Positions 34,223 through 43,649 of a DNA stretch of 64,000 nucleotides are shown piece by piece (position 1 is the first letter of the stretch; every line of letters starts with the position of its first letter). A program made the translations under genes and the position numbers. This stretch comes from Pseudaminobacter soli (ex Li et al. 2025) (GTDB taxonomy: Bacteria; Pseudomonadota; Alphaproteobacteria; Rhizobiales; Rhizobiaceae), in NCBI RefSeq assembly GCF_029892515.1, contig NZ_JARXVF010000006.1, positions 1-64,000 of the forward strand. Direction: 5' to 3'. Under the pieces are notes generated by a model, which saw nothing but the letters and a program-made list of their open reading frames with translations, had not been told where the DNA came from and ran no database searches.

Positions 34223-34518
34223 ATGAACCACCCAGATGCATCGGGCGGCATTGCCGCGCTAGAACGCCTCTACGACGAGACGCTTCGGATTTGCGACGAC
34301 CTTCGAGGCAATCGCCGACACACTGCCCAACCCCGACTTGGCGGCGCGTCGGTCATCCGCAGTTGGGCCGGATCGGCACGAATGGTCCGTCGGTGATGGA
34401 AACTTTTGACAACAACGACGACGCGGTTTCAGCGTTGAGACGGCTCGAACGCATGAAGCGCTGGCGCGGATATCGCGATTGCGGTCCCTCCCAAGGTGGC
34501 GCGGGCAAAGCGGTCACG
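34223..34518 (+). pseudogene. Frameshifted WGR-domain protein gene
   Basis: One frame reads MNHPDASGG...LGGASVIRSW and stops at 34396. Another continues GRIGTNGPSVMETFDNNDDA and ends in RLERMKRWRGYRD. Joined, they give a WGR domain (SWGRIGTNG...RRLERMKRWRGY). One or two bases are missing near 34370, within TGGGCCGGATCGG, and similarity ends at about 34480. WGR domains are thought to bind nucleic acids, but this copy is probably dead. Confidence 0.6.
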
Positions 34519-35053
34519 TTCCATAATGTAAGTTACGCCGCATCCGACTATTGGCGGGGTGGGTTCTACCTTGAACTGCGACTTTGCAGCGATACCAATG
34601 GCTAATCGCACGCAGGGAACCGCAGATGAAACGCACCTACTCGCAGATCAGTCTACATCGGCACCAGTAGACGGTGGCAAACGTAATAGCCGCAGGAAAA
34701 GTGCTAGTGCCGCGAACTGAAACTGCCTCTGGTCCTGGGACCCAGTGATGCGAAATGCCACAAGCTTCCTTGCCGACGAGGCAGGGGAAGCTTGGCAAAG
34801 AACGGCAGAACCTGCGCTCGCCGTAACGCTTTGCGGACAAAAAGTGTCAACGGCGGGAGCCATCCACCCATCTGCTTTCAGACAGAACGAGACCCCCAGC
34901 TTTTCCATGCTCCCATGCGCTGTCGATGCTGTCTAATTGCGCAAAATGCGCCCCCGTATCCAAACCGTCCCGAGTTTTTCACCAGCGACTATTGAACGTA
35001 TAGTGCATGCGGACGGACCCGATCCGACATATCGGTGAGGCGCGGATTTGCCT
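34519..35053. other. 535 bases without a supported gene
   Basis: No intact gene is visible. At 34626 a short frame starts MKRTYSQISL and stops soon after; this resembles the N-terminus of IS30-family transposases and may be a relic, but it is too short to be sure. The rest has no clear repeats or terminators. Confidence 0.4.
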
Positions 35054-37456
35054 TTAGCTTTGCGATGTTGGATCAAGTTCTGATCGGTCCAATTCAGCGA
35101 TTGCGAGTTTGGGTCCGGACGCAAGCGCGTTGCCATAGACAGTGTTGCGCTTCCGAGGCTGGCGACCGGCGGCGCGGATAATGCTCTCCATCCGCTGGGG
35201 CGTCATCTCCTGGCCGTGGGTGGCGCCCGCAGCCCGGGAGATGCTCTCATCAATGAGGGTTCCTCCGAGATCGTTGGCGCCGGCGTCGAGGCAATGTCGA
35301 ACGCCGTCCGGTCCGAGCTTGACCCACGAAGCCTGGATGTTGGTGATGTGGGGGTGAAGAGTAAGCCGGGAGACCGCGTGCATGAGGACCGTTTCCCTGA
35401 AGGTCGGCCCGGGCCGTGACCGGCTCTTGAGGTAGATCGGCGCCTCCATATGGACGAACGGCAGAGGAACGAACTCGGTGAACCCGCCCGTCTGGACCTG
35501 GAGATCGCGGATCCTGATCAGGTGCCGCGCCCAATGTTCATACCGTTCGATGTGTCCGAACATGATCGTGGCCGTGGAACGAAAGCCGAGACCATGAGCC
35601 GCTCGCATCACGTCCAGCCACTCCTGAGTGTTGATCTTGTCGGGGCACAGCGTCGCCCTTACTTCATCGTCGAGTATCTCGGCTGCAGTACCTGGAAGCG
35701 TATCGAGGCCGGCCAACCTCAGCTTAGCCAGGAATTCAGGCACCGGCATCCCCAACGTCTTCGCGCCCTGCCAGACCTCCAGCGGTGAAAAGGCGTGCAT
35801 ATGAATCCCAGGTGCCACCTCTTTCACTGCCCGGCAAATCTCAAGGTATTTTTCTCCGGTGTAGGATGGGTGGATTCCGCCTTGCATGCACACTTCGGAT
35901 GCGCCACGCTCCCAGGCTACCCGAACGCGGTCGACTATTTCGCTCATGTCTAAATCGTAGGGCCGCCCACGCAGGTTCTCGCTGAGCTTGCCCTTGGAGA
36001 AGGCACAGAACTGGCATTTGAAATAGCAGATGTTGGTGTAGTTGATGTTGCGGGTCACGACGTAGCTGACAGTGTCGCCGTTCACCTGTCTTCGTAGGCC
36101 GTCCGCGGTCCTGCAAACCGCGGCGAAGTCGTTGCCGCGCGCCCGGAATAGCGCGACGATGTCATGCTCGTCGAGCTTCGTTCTGGCTTCTACCTTGTCG
36201 AGGACAGTGCCGACATGGTCACTAACCCGGCGTTGACCCGCATGGAGCAAAAGCACTTCGGCTGAAGGGATGGGATCGGCCCGACCAGGACACCAGGCGT
36301 CGGTTCGCGGCCAGCCGTCGGCATCCACTTGATTGTACAGCGGGAAGTGAAGGTCGGCATCGACCCACCGGATCGGTTGCCTTGCAAAGGCCGGATAGAT
36401 TGCCAGCCGTTCGACCAAGTCCTTGCCGGCTGATCTGGTCACGTCGGTTAGTTCAGTGAGATGCGGCCAAGGTGCCTCGGGATTGACGTGATCCGGCGTG
36501 ACTGGCGACACGCCTCCCCAATCGTTGATACCTGCCCGGATGATTCGCTCCAACGCACCCGGGCTGAGATTGGGCGGTGCCTGAATGTTCATCTCAGGCT
36601 CAAACAGAAGTCGCGCTACCGCGATCGTCCAGAGATGATCCTCCAGGTCCGGAGCTGCTACATTGGCCATTTTCGTCCCCGCCTTGGGGCGGAAGTTTTG
36701 GACGATGATCTCCTGCAAATGCCCGTGGGCATCATTGAGATCGCGCAGCGCGAGCAAGGAGTCGATGCGTTCGGCGCGGGTTTCTCCGATGCCTATCAAT
36801 ATCCCGGTCGTAAATGGCACATTCTGTTCGCCCGCGCGCCGGATGGTACCCAGTCGTGCGGCCGGTAGCTTGTCGAGCGAGCCGTAATGTACGCCGCCTT
36901 TCGCACACAGCCGCTCTGACGCACTTTCGAGCATGATCCCTTGCGAGATTGAGACGCGGCGCAACGCGACGATATCATCATCATCCAGGAGGCCCGGATT
37001 GACATGCGGCAGCAGCCCGGTTTCCTTGAGTACCAGCGCCGCCATCTCCGCCAGATAGGAGATTGTTGTGACGTGTCCAAGCGCCGCCAGCTCCTCGCGC
37101 GCAACCCGATAGCGCAGCTCCGGCTTGTCACCTAGTGTGAACAGAGCCTCCTTGCAGCCGGCCTTCCTGCCGGCCTCGGCAATCGCCAATACGTCCTCAC
37201 GCGTCAAAAAAGCACGCTGCCCTTTGCGGGGCGGATGCGCGAAGGTGCAGTAGTGGCAAACGTCGCGGCAGAGTTGGGTGAGCGGAATGAACACCTTACG
37301 GGAATAGGAGATCTGGTCGCCATGAGCCCCATCGCGTCGGCGGCCAGCAGCGGCCAGCAGCGGCCGCAGGTCGCCAATCTCTATCAACGACAGCGCCTCG
37401 TCGCGCGTCAACCTCCTCTCTGGTGCGAAGTCGGTCAGCAGCGCGGCGTGGTTCAT
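35054..37456 (-). CDS. fbiC: Bifunctional FO synthase (CofG-CofH fusion)
   Basis: FbiC joins 5-amino-6-ribitylaminouracil and tyrosine to form FO, the deazaflavin chromophore of F420. The 800-residue protein contains two radical SAM halves. The N-terminal CofG half carries CRDVCHYCTF and the C-terminal CofH half carries CYFKCQFCAF, both CxxxCxxC. Further landmarks are MLESASERL, FRPKAGTKM and QGGIHPSYTG. The fused form is usual in Actinobacteria and the few F420-making Proteobacteria; archaea use two genes. The ATG at 37456 overlaps the cofC stop (ATGA). It is the last gene of the leftward F420 operon. Confidence 0.96.
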   Translation of the reverse strand: MNHAALLTDFAPERRLTRDEALSLIEIGDLRPLLAAAGRRRDGAHGDQISYSRKVFIPLTQLCRDVCHYCTFAHPPRKGQRAFLTREDVLAIAEAGRKAGCKEALFTLGDKPELRYRVAREELAALGHVTTISYLAEMAALVLKETGLLPHVNPGLLDDDDIVALRRVSISQGIMLESASERLCAKGGVHYGSLDKLPAARLGTIRRAGEQNVPFTTGILIGIGETRAERIDSLLALRDLNDAHGHLQEIIVQNFRPKAGTKMANVAAPDLEDHLWTIAVARLLFEPEMNIQAPPNLSPGALERIIRAGINDWGGVSPVTPDHVNPEAPWPHLTELTDVTRSAGKDLVERLAIYPAFARQPIRWVDADLHFPLYNQVDADGWPRTDAWCPGRADPIPSAEVLLLHAGQRRVSDHVGTVLDKVEARTKLDEHDIVALFRARGNDFAAVCRTADGLRRQVNGDTVSYVVTRNINYTNICYFKCQFCAFSKGKLSENLRGRPYDLDMSEIVDRVRVAWERGASEVCMQGGIHPSYTGEKYLEICRAVKEVAPGIHMHAFSPLEVWQGAKTLGMPVPEFLAKLRLAGLDTLPGTAAEILDDEVRATLCPDKINTQEWLDVMRAAHGLGFRSTATIMFGHIERYEHWARHLIRIRDLQVQTGGFTEFVPLPFVHMEAPIYLKSRSRPGPTFRETVLMHAVSRLTLHPHITNIQASWVKLGPDGVRHCLDAGANDLGGTLIDESISRAAGATHGQEMTPQRMESIIRAAGRQPRKRNTVYGNALASGPKLAIAELDRSELDPTSQS

Positions 37457-38157
37457 GACGACAAGGCCCCCTGAATGATGCCGGAGTTCATCGGCATGTC
37501 GATTAATCCGAGCTGTGAAAGCAGTCGGCGCGTTAGCACCGCAGATCCCGTTGAAACGGCCGGCCACAGATCCGCAGGGACGTCGATGTCATGTCCCGCC
37601 CCTTCCAGCGCCAGCGTCACCGGCTCGAAGCCTGCCATTCGTGCAATAGCGAGGTGGCGGGCGAAGCTGTCGTCGCCGAAGGCGGGCTCCATGGCATATG
37701 GCGGGGCAAGGCCGAGCAGATTGGTGCCTCCGTCTCGGCTTGCCGGCACTACCACCACGCCGCACCGGGACAATGCCGACAGCGCCGCCTCGACTTCGTG
37801 GACGCAGAGAAAAGGTATGTCGCTAGGGACAACCAGCGCTCCGTCATATCCAGCCGCCGCAAGCGTATGCAGACCGCGTCGGACGGCACCATTGACAGTC
37901 TTTTCATCATGATCGTCGATCACGCTCGCGCCGTGGACGCGCGCTATGGTTGCGGCGGTCGCATCACTGGTCACCACGGCGATGCCGGCCAGTTGCCTGG
38001 TCTGCAAAAGCACATCGAGCACATCGCGCAGCATCGCTTTTGCGAGACAAGCGCGTTCTTTCCCGGACAGCCGCGGCGCCAGGCGCGATTTTGCTGCCCC
38101 TAGCCGGTTCATCGGGACCAGCGCACAAATGTTCGAAGGTGAATCCGCGCCCATCAT
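37453..38157 (-). CDS. cofC: CofC/FbiD guanylyltransferase of F420 synthesis
   Basis: The 234-residue nucleotidyltransferase has the CofC start ALVPMNRLGAAKSRLAPRLS, the VVPSDIPFL segment and the RDGGTNLLGL motif. CofC activates 2-phospholactate, phosphoenolpyruvate or 3-phosphoglycerate with GTP for transfer to FO. Which one this enzyme uses cannot be told by eye. It overlaps both neighbours by four bases, linking cofD to fbiC translation. The last 20 residues are longer than typical and end LGLIDMPMNSG. Confidence 0.9.
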   Translation of the reverse strand: MMGADSPSNICALVPMNRLGAAKSRLAPRLSGKERACLAKAMLRDVLDVLLQTRQLAGIAVVTSDATAATIARVHGASVIDDHDEKTVNGAVRRGLHTLAAAGYDGALVVPSDIPFLCVHEVEAALSALSRCGVVVVPASRDGGTNLLGLAPPYAMEPAFGDDSFARHLAIARMAGFEPVTLALEGAGHDIDVPADLWPAVSTGSAVLTRRLLSQLGLIDMPMNSGIIQGALSS

Positions 38158-39146
38158 TGGCCCCGCCGCAGGGTTATCGCCTCAGCGTTTGGGGCTAGGC
38201 GATATGCAAAATCGAGCACCTCGCCTGCGAGCCGGATGCGATCCTCGTCCGACGTCATCAGCGATGTGGTTACATGCACCGGGCAGTTGACCGTTTCCCG
38301 ATCATCAGCGTCGGCGTGGTCGATGACCAGTCCGTCGATCACCCCGCCGTAATGCTCGGCGATCGCCTTTGAAGTTGCCGGCACGGCGAGCTCGGCCATG
38401 ATTTTGGCGGTCGGGCCTTTCACGGCCTTGCCGCCGATGATTGGTGATACCGCGATCACGGGAACATCGGCCCTCTCGATGCCCGACCGAATGCCTGGTA
38501 CCGCAAGGATCGGGTCGATGCTGAGATACGGGTTAGAAGGGCATATGATTATCGTTCTCAACGCCGGATCGTTCAGAGCCGAAATAACTTGCGGCGGCGC
38601 ATCCGCCTCGACCGCTCCCTGGAACGTGATGCCGGCGACGCGAGGGGCGCAACGTCGTTCGACGAAGTAACGCTGAAACGGCAAAGGTCCCTCCGGCGTC
38701 GCGACCACCGTACTGACTTTCTGATCGCTCATCGGGAACACTCGCGCTTCGATCCCGAAATGGTCGACCATACTGCTGGTGATGGTTGACAAGGTTTCAC
38801 CCGCCCGAAGGCGGCGCGTTCGCTCGACATGGATGGCGAGGTCGCGATCGCCGAGCCGAAACCAGGTTTCGCCGCCGAGCGTCGAGAGCGCCTCCATGAA
38901 ATTCCAGCTTTCGCCCTGCCTCCCCCAGCCCAACTCACGATTGGCCAGGCCCGACAACGTATAGAGGACGGTATCGATATCAGGTGAGACCGTCAGGCCG
39001 AGATGCTCGAAATCATCGCCCGTGTTGACGAGCAGGGTGAGGTCGTTGCCGAGAATGTGCGCCAGACCGAATGCCAGCTTCGCGCCACCAACACCGCCAC
39101 ACAGGGCGACCACCCGGCCAGCCCTTTCTGGATAGCTCTTGTTCAT
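38154..39146 (-). CDS. cofD: CofD/FbiA, FO 2-phospho-L-lactate transferase
   Basis: The 330-residue protein begins VVALCGGVGGAKLAFGL and contains LLVNTGDDFEHLGL, SPDIDTVLYTL and FNYFVER-like QRYFVERRCAP; near the C-terminus ICPSNPYLSIDPIL is typical of CofD. It transfers the phosphorylated acid from the CofC product to FO, forming F420-0 or dehydro-F420-0. Length is normal. Its start overlaps the cofE stop and its stop overlaps the cofC start. Confidence 0.93.
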   Translation of the reverse strand: MNKSYPERAGRVVALCGGVGGAKLAFGLAHILGNDLTLLVNTGDDFEHLGLTVSPDIDTVLYTLSGLANRELGWGRQGESWNFMEALSTLGGETWFRLGDRDLAIHVERTRRLRAGETLSTITSSMVDHFGIEARVFPMSDQKVSTVVATPEGPLPFQRYFVERRCAPRVAGITFQGAVEADAPPQVISALNDPALRTIIICPSNPYLSIDPILAVPGIRSGIERADVPVIAVSPIIGGKAVKGPTAKIMAELAVPATSKAIAEHYGGVIDGLVIDHADADDRETVNCPVHVTTSLMTSDEDRIRLAGEVLDFAYRLAPNAEAITLRRGQ

Positions 39147-39910
39147 CTGAACATGTCCCTCTCGCGACTGCGGATCAACGACGCAGCCGGACCTACGGGT
39201 GAAGCCGCGCGATAGCCGCGAACCAGGACCACCGGCAGCCCCTCGTTCGCCTGCCCCATAAGCAGCGACGCTGCTGAAGCAATCTCGTCGGCGACGGCGA
39301 TTTCAGTCACTTTCAGCCTGCGCCCGAAAAGGTCCTTGGCCCCGACCCGGTCGACCAGCGCCGGCACCCCGGCCGCCCCGATGGCGACGCCGACCACGCC
39401 GTTGCGCCAGGGGCGGCCAAAACTGTCGTTGACGATTACGCCACAGGACACGCCAAAGGCCTGATCGAGACACTGCTTCAGCGCACTTGCCGAGCCGTCG
39501 GGATCTCGTGGAAGCAACAGCACGCGGCCGCCATGACCGTGCTCGATGTTCGATTCGTCGATGCCGGCATTCGCCATGACAAAGCCGAGCCTGTGGGCCG
39601 CCACGATGACATGCGGCCCGATTTTCACGATCTCGTCGGCCTCACGCAACACGACCTCCACGTGACGGGGATCCTTGCCGACCCTCGCCGCGATGTCCCG
39701 GGCACGCTGCGAGGGCACGACATCATCGAGGTCGACATACAGACCCGCCGCCTTGGACACGATCTTTTGGGCCACGACGAGGATATCGCCGTCGACCAGC
39801 CCCAGCCCCGCCTCCCTCAGTGCCGCGATTATCAGGGCGGGCAGGTCGTCGCCGGGGGCGATCAGCGGTATGCCGGGGAGCGCAGTTAACGAAAGTGATG
39901 CGGATGCCAT
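39143..39910 (-). CDS. cofE: CofE, F420-0:gamma-glutamyl ligase
   Basis: The 255-residue enzyme matches CofE: LPGIPLIAPGDDLPALI, GDILVVAQKIVSKAAG, VNDSFGRPWRNGVVGVAIG and AVADEIASAASLLMGQ. CofE adds L-glutamates to F420-0 using GTP. It has no C-terminal nitroreductase-type FMN domain, unlike mycobacterial FbiB. If CofC uses phosphoenolpyruvate, a separate dehydro-F420 reductase would be needed, and none lies in this window. It starts seven bases after the fno stop. Confidence 0.93.
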   Translation of the reverse strand: MASASLSLTALPGIPLIAPGDDLPALIIAALREAGLGLVDGDILVVAQKIVSKAAGLYVDLDDVVPSQRARDIAARVGKDPRHVEVVLREADEIVKIGPHVIVAAHRLGFVMANAGIDESNIEHGHGGRVLLLPRDPDGSASALKQCLDQAFGVSCGVIVNDSFGRPWRNGVVGVAIGAAGVPALVDRVGAKDLFGRRLKVTEIAVADEIASAASLLMGQANEGLPVVLVRGYRAASPVGPAASLIRSRERDMFR

Positions 39911-39916
39911 GTCAGG

Positions 39917-40582
39917 TCACACCGCGTCGGCATCCGCGAGGCCGGTAATGGCAATGCCCGCGCCGGGTACCTTGTACTGGCGGTTGATCCAGATCAGGAC
40001 AGAGGTAAGCGCTTCCGCGGCAGCCGAATTGGCAAGAGCGCCACCGCCAACTCCGCGGTTCGCCACCGCGCCGGCGAGCTCGATGACCTGGTTTCGGGCA
40101 TCCTTGTCGTCACTGAACACCAGGACGTCGCAGTCGACCCGCCCGCCCTTGTGAAGCTTCGAAGCACCCACGTTGTGGAAGGCCGAGACGACGCGAACCC
40201 CTTCACCCAACAGGCGCTGGGCGATCTGCGCGGCTGAGCCCGCGCTCGGGAGCTGGACCGTAGACACTTTAGGCGGCACCAGCGGCACCGCCGCGTCGAC
40301 CACGATCTTGCCCTGCACGGCATCCTTGATCTCGCCGACCGTGGCATCGTGGCTTGCGAATGGAACGGCGAGCACCACGACGTCGGCCAGACGCGCCGCG
40401 GCGACGTTGTCCTCACCAACAACACCCGCGCCGAGTTGCGGCGCGAGTGCGGCTGCCTTCTCGCGGCTGCGTGATCCGATCACCACTGTGTAACCGGCCA
40501 CTGCCCAGGCTTTGGCCAGACCGGAGCCGAGATCCCCAGTGCCACCGATGATCCCGATAACAGGTTTGGAGGAGTCCGACAT
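39917..40582 (-). CDS. fno: F420H2:NADP+ oxidoreductase (Fno)
   Basis: The 221-residue protein begins IGIIGGTGDLGSGLAKAWAV with the NADP signature VIGSRSREKA and shows VVLAVPFASHDATV and SAFHNVGASKLHKG. This is the NPDH/Fno family that moves hydride between NADPH and F420. In bacteria it normally works towards F420H2. It heads the biosynthetic part of the operon behind GAGGTAAGGAACT and therefore makes the locus able both to build and to reduce F420. A 146-base gap separates it from the M20 gene and could hold a promoter. Confidence 0.93.
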   Translation of the reverse strand: MSDSSKPVIGIIGGTGDLGSGLAKAWAVAGYTVVIGSRSREKAAALAPQLGAGVVGEDNVAAARLADVVVLAVPFASHDATVGEIKDAVQGKIVVDAAVPLVPPKVSTVQLPSAGSAAQIAQRLLGEGVRVVSAFHNVGASKLHKGGRVDCDVLVFSDDKDARNQVIELAGAVANRGVGGGALANSAAAEALTSVLIWINRQYKVPGAGIAITGLADADAV

Positions 40583-40728
40583 AGTTCCTTACCTCAGAAT
40601 ATGTTTGAGACGGTGGGCGGCCAAGCTGACGCTCTTCGAAATCAAAGCGCTTCTCGCAACAGCCCTGGCGCGTTGGCTTCCGGGAAACCGACGACAAGCA
40701 AGGGCAATCCCCCGGTCCTTGGTTTTCT

Positions 40729-41874
40729 TCACACGCACATTGCTCGGATGAAGGCGTCACAAGCGCCGAGGTCGGCAATTGTCACATACTCGTCCGGCCT
40801 GTGGGCGAGCGCGATGCTGCCCGGCCCGCAGACGATCGTCGGCAACGCGAGGTCACGTTGGAAAAGGCCGGCCTCAGTGCCAAAGGCTACTTTCTGGCGA
40901 GAATTGCAGCCCGTCAGATCTCTGGCCTGCTTGACCAAAGGATGCCCATCTTGGATTTCGAAGGCAGGGTATTCATAGATCTGCTCGAAGCGAATGCTTG
41001 CGCCTGGATGCTTTCTTCGCATCAACGGCAGCAGTACCTCGTCGGCATGCTGTTGAATTCTGTCAAATAGCACGTCCGGATCGATGTCAGCGGTGTTCCG
41101 GAATTCGAACTCGAAACTGCATGCTCTCGGAACGATGTTGATGGCCGAGCCGCCTTCGATCATGTTGGTGGAGATGGTGGAGTGCCCCACATCGAAGTCG
41201 GGGTCATGGGGACCAAGCGCTAGCGTTTCCCCCAGTTCGTCAATAATGGCGACCAGACGCGCTGCGAACTGAATGGCATTGACGCCACGCGGCGACAGGC
41301 TGGAGTGAGCTTCCAACCCCTCGAAGCTACAACGATAGGCGCGGCCCCCCTTATGGGCGGTGACCACGCCCATCGACGTCGGTTCCCCCACGATGCAGGC
41401 ACTTGGCCGGCACCCAAGTCGAGCAATCTCAGTGATCAAAGGACGAACCCCGATACATCCTGTTTCTTCATCGTAGGACATGGCGATATGCACTGGGCGG
41501 GACAACTTTCGTCGGCTGATCTCGGGGACAGCTGCCAGGACGCTTGCAAGAAAACCTTTCATATCGCAGGCGCCGCGCCCATAGAGACGGCCATCCTTCT
41601 CCGTAAGCGCGTATGGCTCAGTGGACCATGCCTGGCCATCGACTGGCACACAGTCCGTGTGGCCGCTCAAGATGATCCCGCCGTCGCCATACTCTCCGAT
41701 CGTAGCCCAAAGATTGGCCTTATGGCCGGCAAGGTCGGGTATCCGCCGGGAAGCAACTCCAAATCGCGCAAGATAGGTTTCGACATACGAGACAAGCTCC
41801 AAGTTGGAGTTGCGGCTCGTCGTGTCGAAACTGACGAGGTCGGCAAGAATCTGTTTGGTGTCGGACATTGTCAT
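40729..41874 (-). CDS. M20-family deacylase (ArgE/DapE-like)
   Basis: The 381-residue metallohydrolase resembles acetylornithine deacetylase: GGIILSGHTDCVPVDG, GRLYGRGACDMKGFLA (metal ligands), SYDEETGCIGVRPLI with the catalytic Glu, IVGEPTSMGVVTAHKG and the dimerisation segment. It cleaves N-acyl, N-carbamoyl or similar amino acid derivatives. Its position inside the F420 catabolic operon rather than beside arg genes suggests a catabolic role on a ring-opened product. It lies seven bases after the DUF1028 gene. Confidence 0.88.
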   Translation of the reverse strand: MTMSDTKQILADLVSFDTTSRNSNLELVSYVETYLARFGVASRRIPDLAGHKANLWATIGEYGDGGIILSGHTDCVPVDGQAWSTEPYALTEKDGRLYGRGACDMKGFLASVLAAVPEISRRKLSRPVHIAMSYDEETGCIGVRPLITEIARLGCRPSACIVGEPTSMGVVTAHKGGRAYRCSFEGLEAHSSLSPRGVNAIQFAARLVAIIDELGETLALGPHDPDFDVGHSTISTNMIEGGSAINIVPRACSFEFEFRNTADIDPDVLFDRIQQHADEVLLPLMRRKHPGASIRFEQIYEYPAFEIQDGHPLVKQARDLTGCNSRQKVAFGTEAGLFQRDLALPTIVCGPGSIALAHRPDEYVTIADLGACDAFIRAMCV

Positions 41875-41881
41875 TGCCCGC

Positions 41882-42616
41882 TCATGACCGGCTGCTTCCG
41901 GGTCTGTGCTCCGGCGGCAGCATCAGCATTGCGGTGACGCTTTCGGCCAGGGCGCCTCGCGGGTCGGCCCTTGAGGGCATTCCGCGCGTGAACGGCAGCA
42001 ACTGTCGGCTTGCAATTTCGAATACCCGCCGCAGTTCCGCCACCGGGTCGGGATGCTCATCCACGCGGATATCGAGCCAGGGGAAGGCTTCGCGATGATA
42101 TACCTTCAGGGCCGCCGATTGTTTCCCCCGCTTGTCTCCGCCCGCGGATTGCCCGGCTTCCAGTACCCGCATGAGCCTTTCGGGAAGTTCAATCGAACGA
42201 AGTTCGTCGGCTGCGGCAGCCATCTTCTCAATCGTGGCGGCCCCAACCAGCATGTTTCCCTGGACTGTGTAGCCATCGCCCACAATGTGGCCAGCCCACC
42301 CCACGCAGTCCTTCCCAGTGAATGCGCTGGAACGCCCTTGGGCATCGACGATACCCAGTTGCCGGACTTCACGCTCTGGATCAGCATCTATCAGTCGATG
42401 CAACGTCTCTTCGGCGGAACATCCGCTTTCCAGAAGCTTCACCCCATCGATACCAAGATAGGGATTGACCCACGCTTGGGTGGCGATTGTCCCCACATCC
42501 GCCTTGATGAAGGGGCAAAGTCCACCGACCGCGGGAACCGCGGTCGAGACCGCGACGCCAAGCATACCCGTAACATTGCATCGCGCCGAAATAGAAAATG
42601 TATTCAATTCAATCAT
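41882..42616 (-). CDS. DUF1028 family protein (Ntn-hydrolase-like)
   Basis: The 244-residue protein matches DUF1028: TFSISARCNVTGMLGVAVST at the start, VGTIATQAWVNPYLGIDGV, RQLGIVDAQGRSSAFTG and GYTVQGNMLVG. The family is predicted to have the Ntn-hydrolase fold and often occurs with amidohydrolases and heterocycle catabolism, but its reaction is unproven. I use the ATG at 42616, which gives the family's normal start; one four codons earlier is possible. Its place between the LLM oxidoreductase and the M20 deacylase suggests that it hydrolyses an amide bond of an intermediate. Confidence 0.85.
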   Translation of the reverse strand: MIELNTFSISARCNVTGMLGVAVSTAVPAVGGLCPFIKADVGTIATQAWVNPYLGIDGVKLLESGCSAEETLHRLIDADPEREVRQLGIVDAQGRSSAFTGKDCVGWAGHIVGDGYTVQGNMLVGAATIEKMAAAADELRSIELPERLMRVLEAGQSAGGDKRGKQSAALKVYHREAFPWLDIRVDEHPDPVAELRRVFEIASRQLLPFTRGMPSRADPRGALAESVTAMLMLPPEHRPGSSRS

Positions 42617-42646
42617 CACACCCTCCAAATTTGGAACGGTCCGTTC

Positions 42647-43648
42647 TCACGACGCGTAGGATGTATTTTTGATACCCAAGACCTCATGCCCCACGCGATC
42701 GATCATCGTCTGGATTTGCTGGTCGGGAGGAAAGCCGAGAACAATCGCATCCGCTCCGGCCTCGGCAAGGGCGGCGATCTTGTCCCGGCATTGCTGCGGC
42801 GTGCCGACGATCGTCAAGGCATCAATCCAGGCGTCGGGGATGCGGGAGGTACCTTCGTCGAGGCCATGGGCGGCCAGCGCTTCGGCCTCGACCGCGATCC
42901 CCTGTACCTCCGTCATCGGATTGCGAGGTCCCGTCAGCATATAAAGGCCGACAAGCGGGCGCAGCATCTCGCGCGCCTTTTGCGGGTCGTCGTCTACCGC
43001 GCAGAAGGCATAGACGACCAGCCGGTGATCCGGCCGAGCTCCACCTTCAGTTATCCGTTCGCGCGCCCAGCGGACATAGTCGACGCCGGCGAGGACCGAG
43101 AGGATGGAACCATCCGCATGCGCGCCCGACATATTCAGCGCTTTCGGGCCGCTCGCACCGACATAGAGCGGAGGTACCCAAGCAGGCGCATGTTCGAGGG
43201 CGATGTCGTGGGCAGCGAAAGTCTCGCACTCGACGCTGACCCGCTCCCCCTTCAACAGGTCACGGACACAGCCAAGCGTATCGCGCACGGAACCGAGCGG
43301 CGAGCGAGGCCGCAGCGACATCCCGTCCAGCCATTCCGGCACGCCGGCGCCGATGCCAGCGTGTAGCCGCCCCGGGAAGATGCCCGCGAGCGTCGCCAGT
43401 TCCATGGCCAAAAGCGCGGGATGCCGCGACACGGCCGGGACGATGCCTATTCCGACCGGCAGTTGTGTCGACGCCAGAAGACTGCCGGCAACCGCAATCG
43501 CGCCCGTGAAGAAATAGTCTTCCCCGATCCATATTTCGTCGAAACCGGCCCGTTCGGCGGCAATAGCCGCCGGCAATATTTCGGCCGGCGTCTGCGTGCT
43601 GCCCAGCAATACGCCGATGCTTGGCCGGGATTTTTGTGCCTCGCTCAT
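42647..43648 (-). CDS. LLM-class oxidoreductase, probably F420-dependent
   Basis: The 333-residue TIM-barrel protein belongs to the luciferase-like (LLM) superfamily: AAERAGFDEIWIGEDYFFTG, GIGIVPAVSRHPALLAMELA, GRLHAGIGAGVPEWL and IVGTPQQCRDKIAALAEAGA. LLM enzymes use either FMN with a reductase or F420. The operon has no flavin reductase but encodes F420 synthesis and Fno, so F420 is the likely cofactor; that is inference. It probably reduces or oxidises the imported compound. It lies one base after the NTF2-like gene. Confidence 0.88.
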   Translation of the reverse strand: MSEAQKSRPSIGVLLGSTQTPAEILPAAIAAERAGFDEIWIGEDYFFTGAIAVAGSLLASTQLPVGIGIVPAVSRHPALLAMELATLAGIFPGRLHAGIGAGVPEWLDGMSLRPRSPLGSVRDTLGCVRDLLKGERVSVECETFAAHDIALEHAPAWVPPLYVGASGPKALNMSGAHADGSILSVLAGVDYVRWARERITEGGARPDHRLVVYAFCAVDDDPQKAREMLRPLVGLYMLTGPRNPMTEVQGIAVEAEALAAHGLDEGTSRIPDAWIDALTIVGTPQQCRDKIAALAEAGADAIVLGFPPDQQIQTMIDRVGHEVLGIKNTSYAS

Positions 43649-43649
43649 C

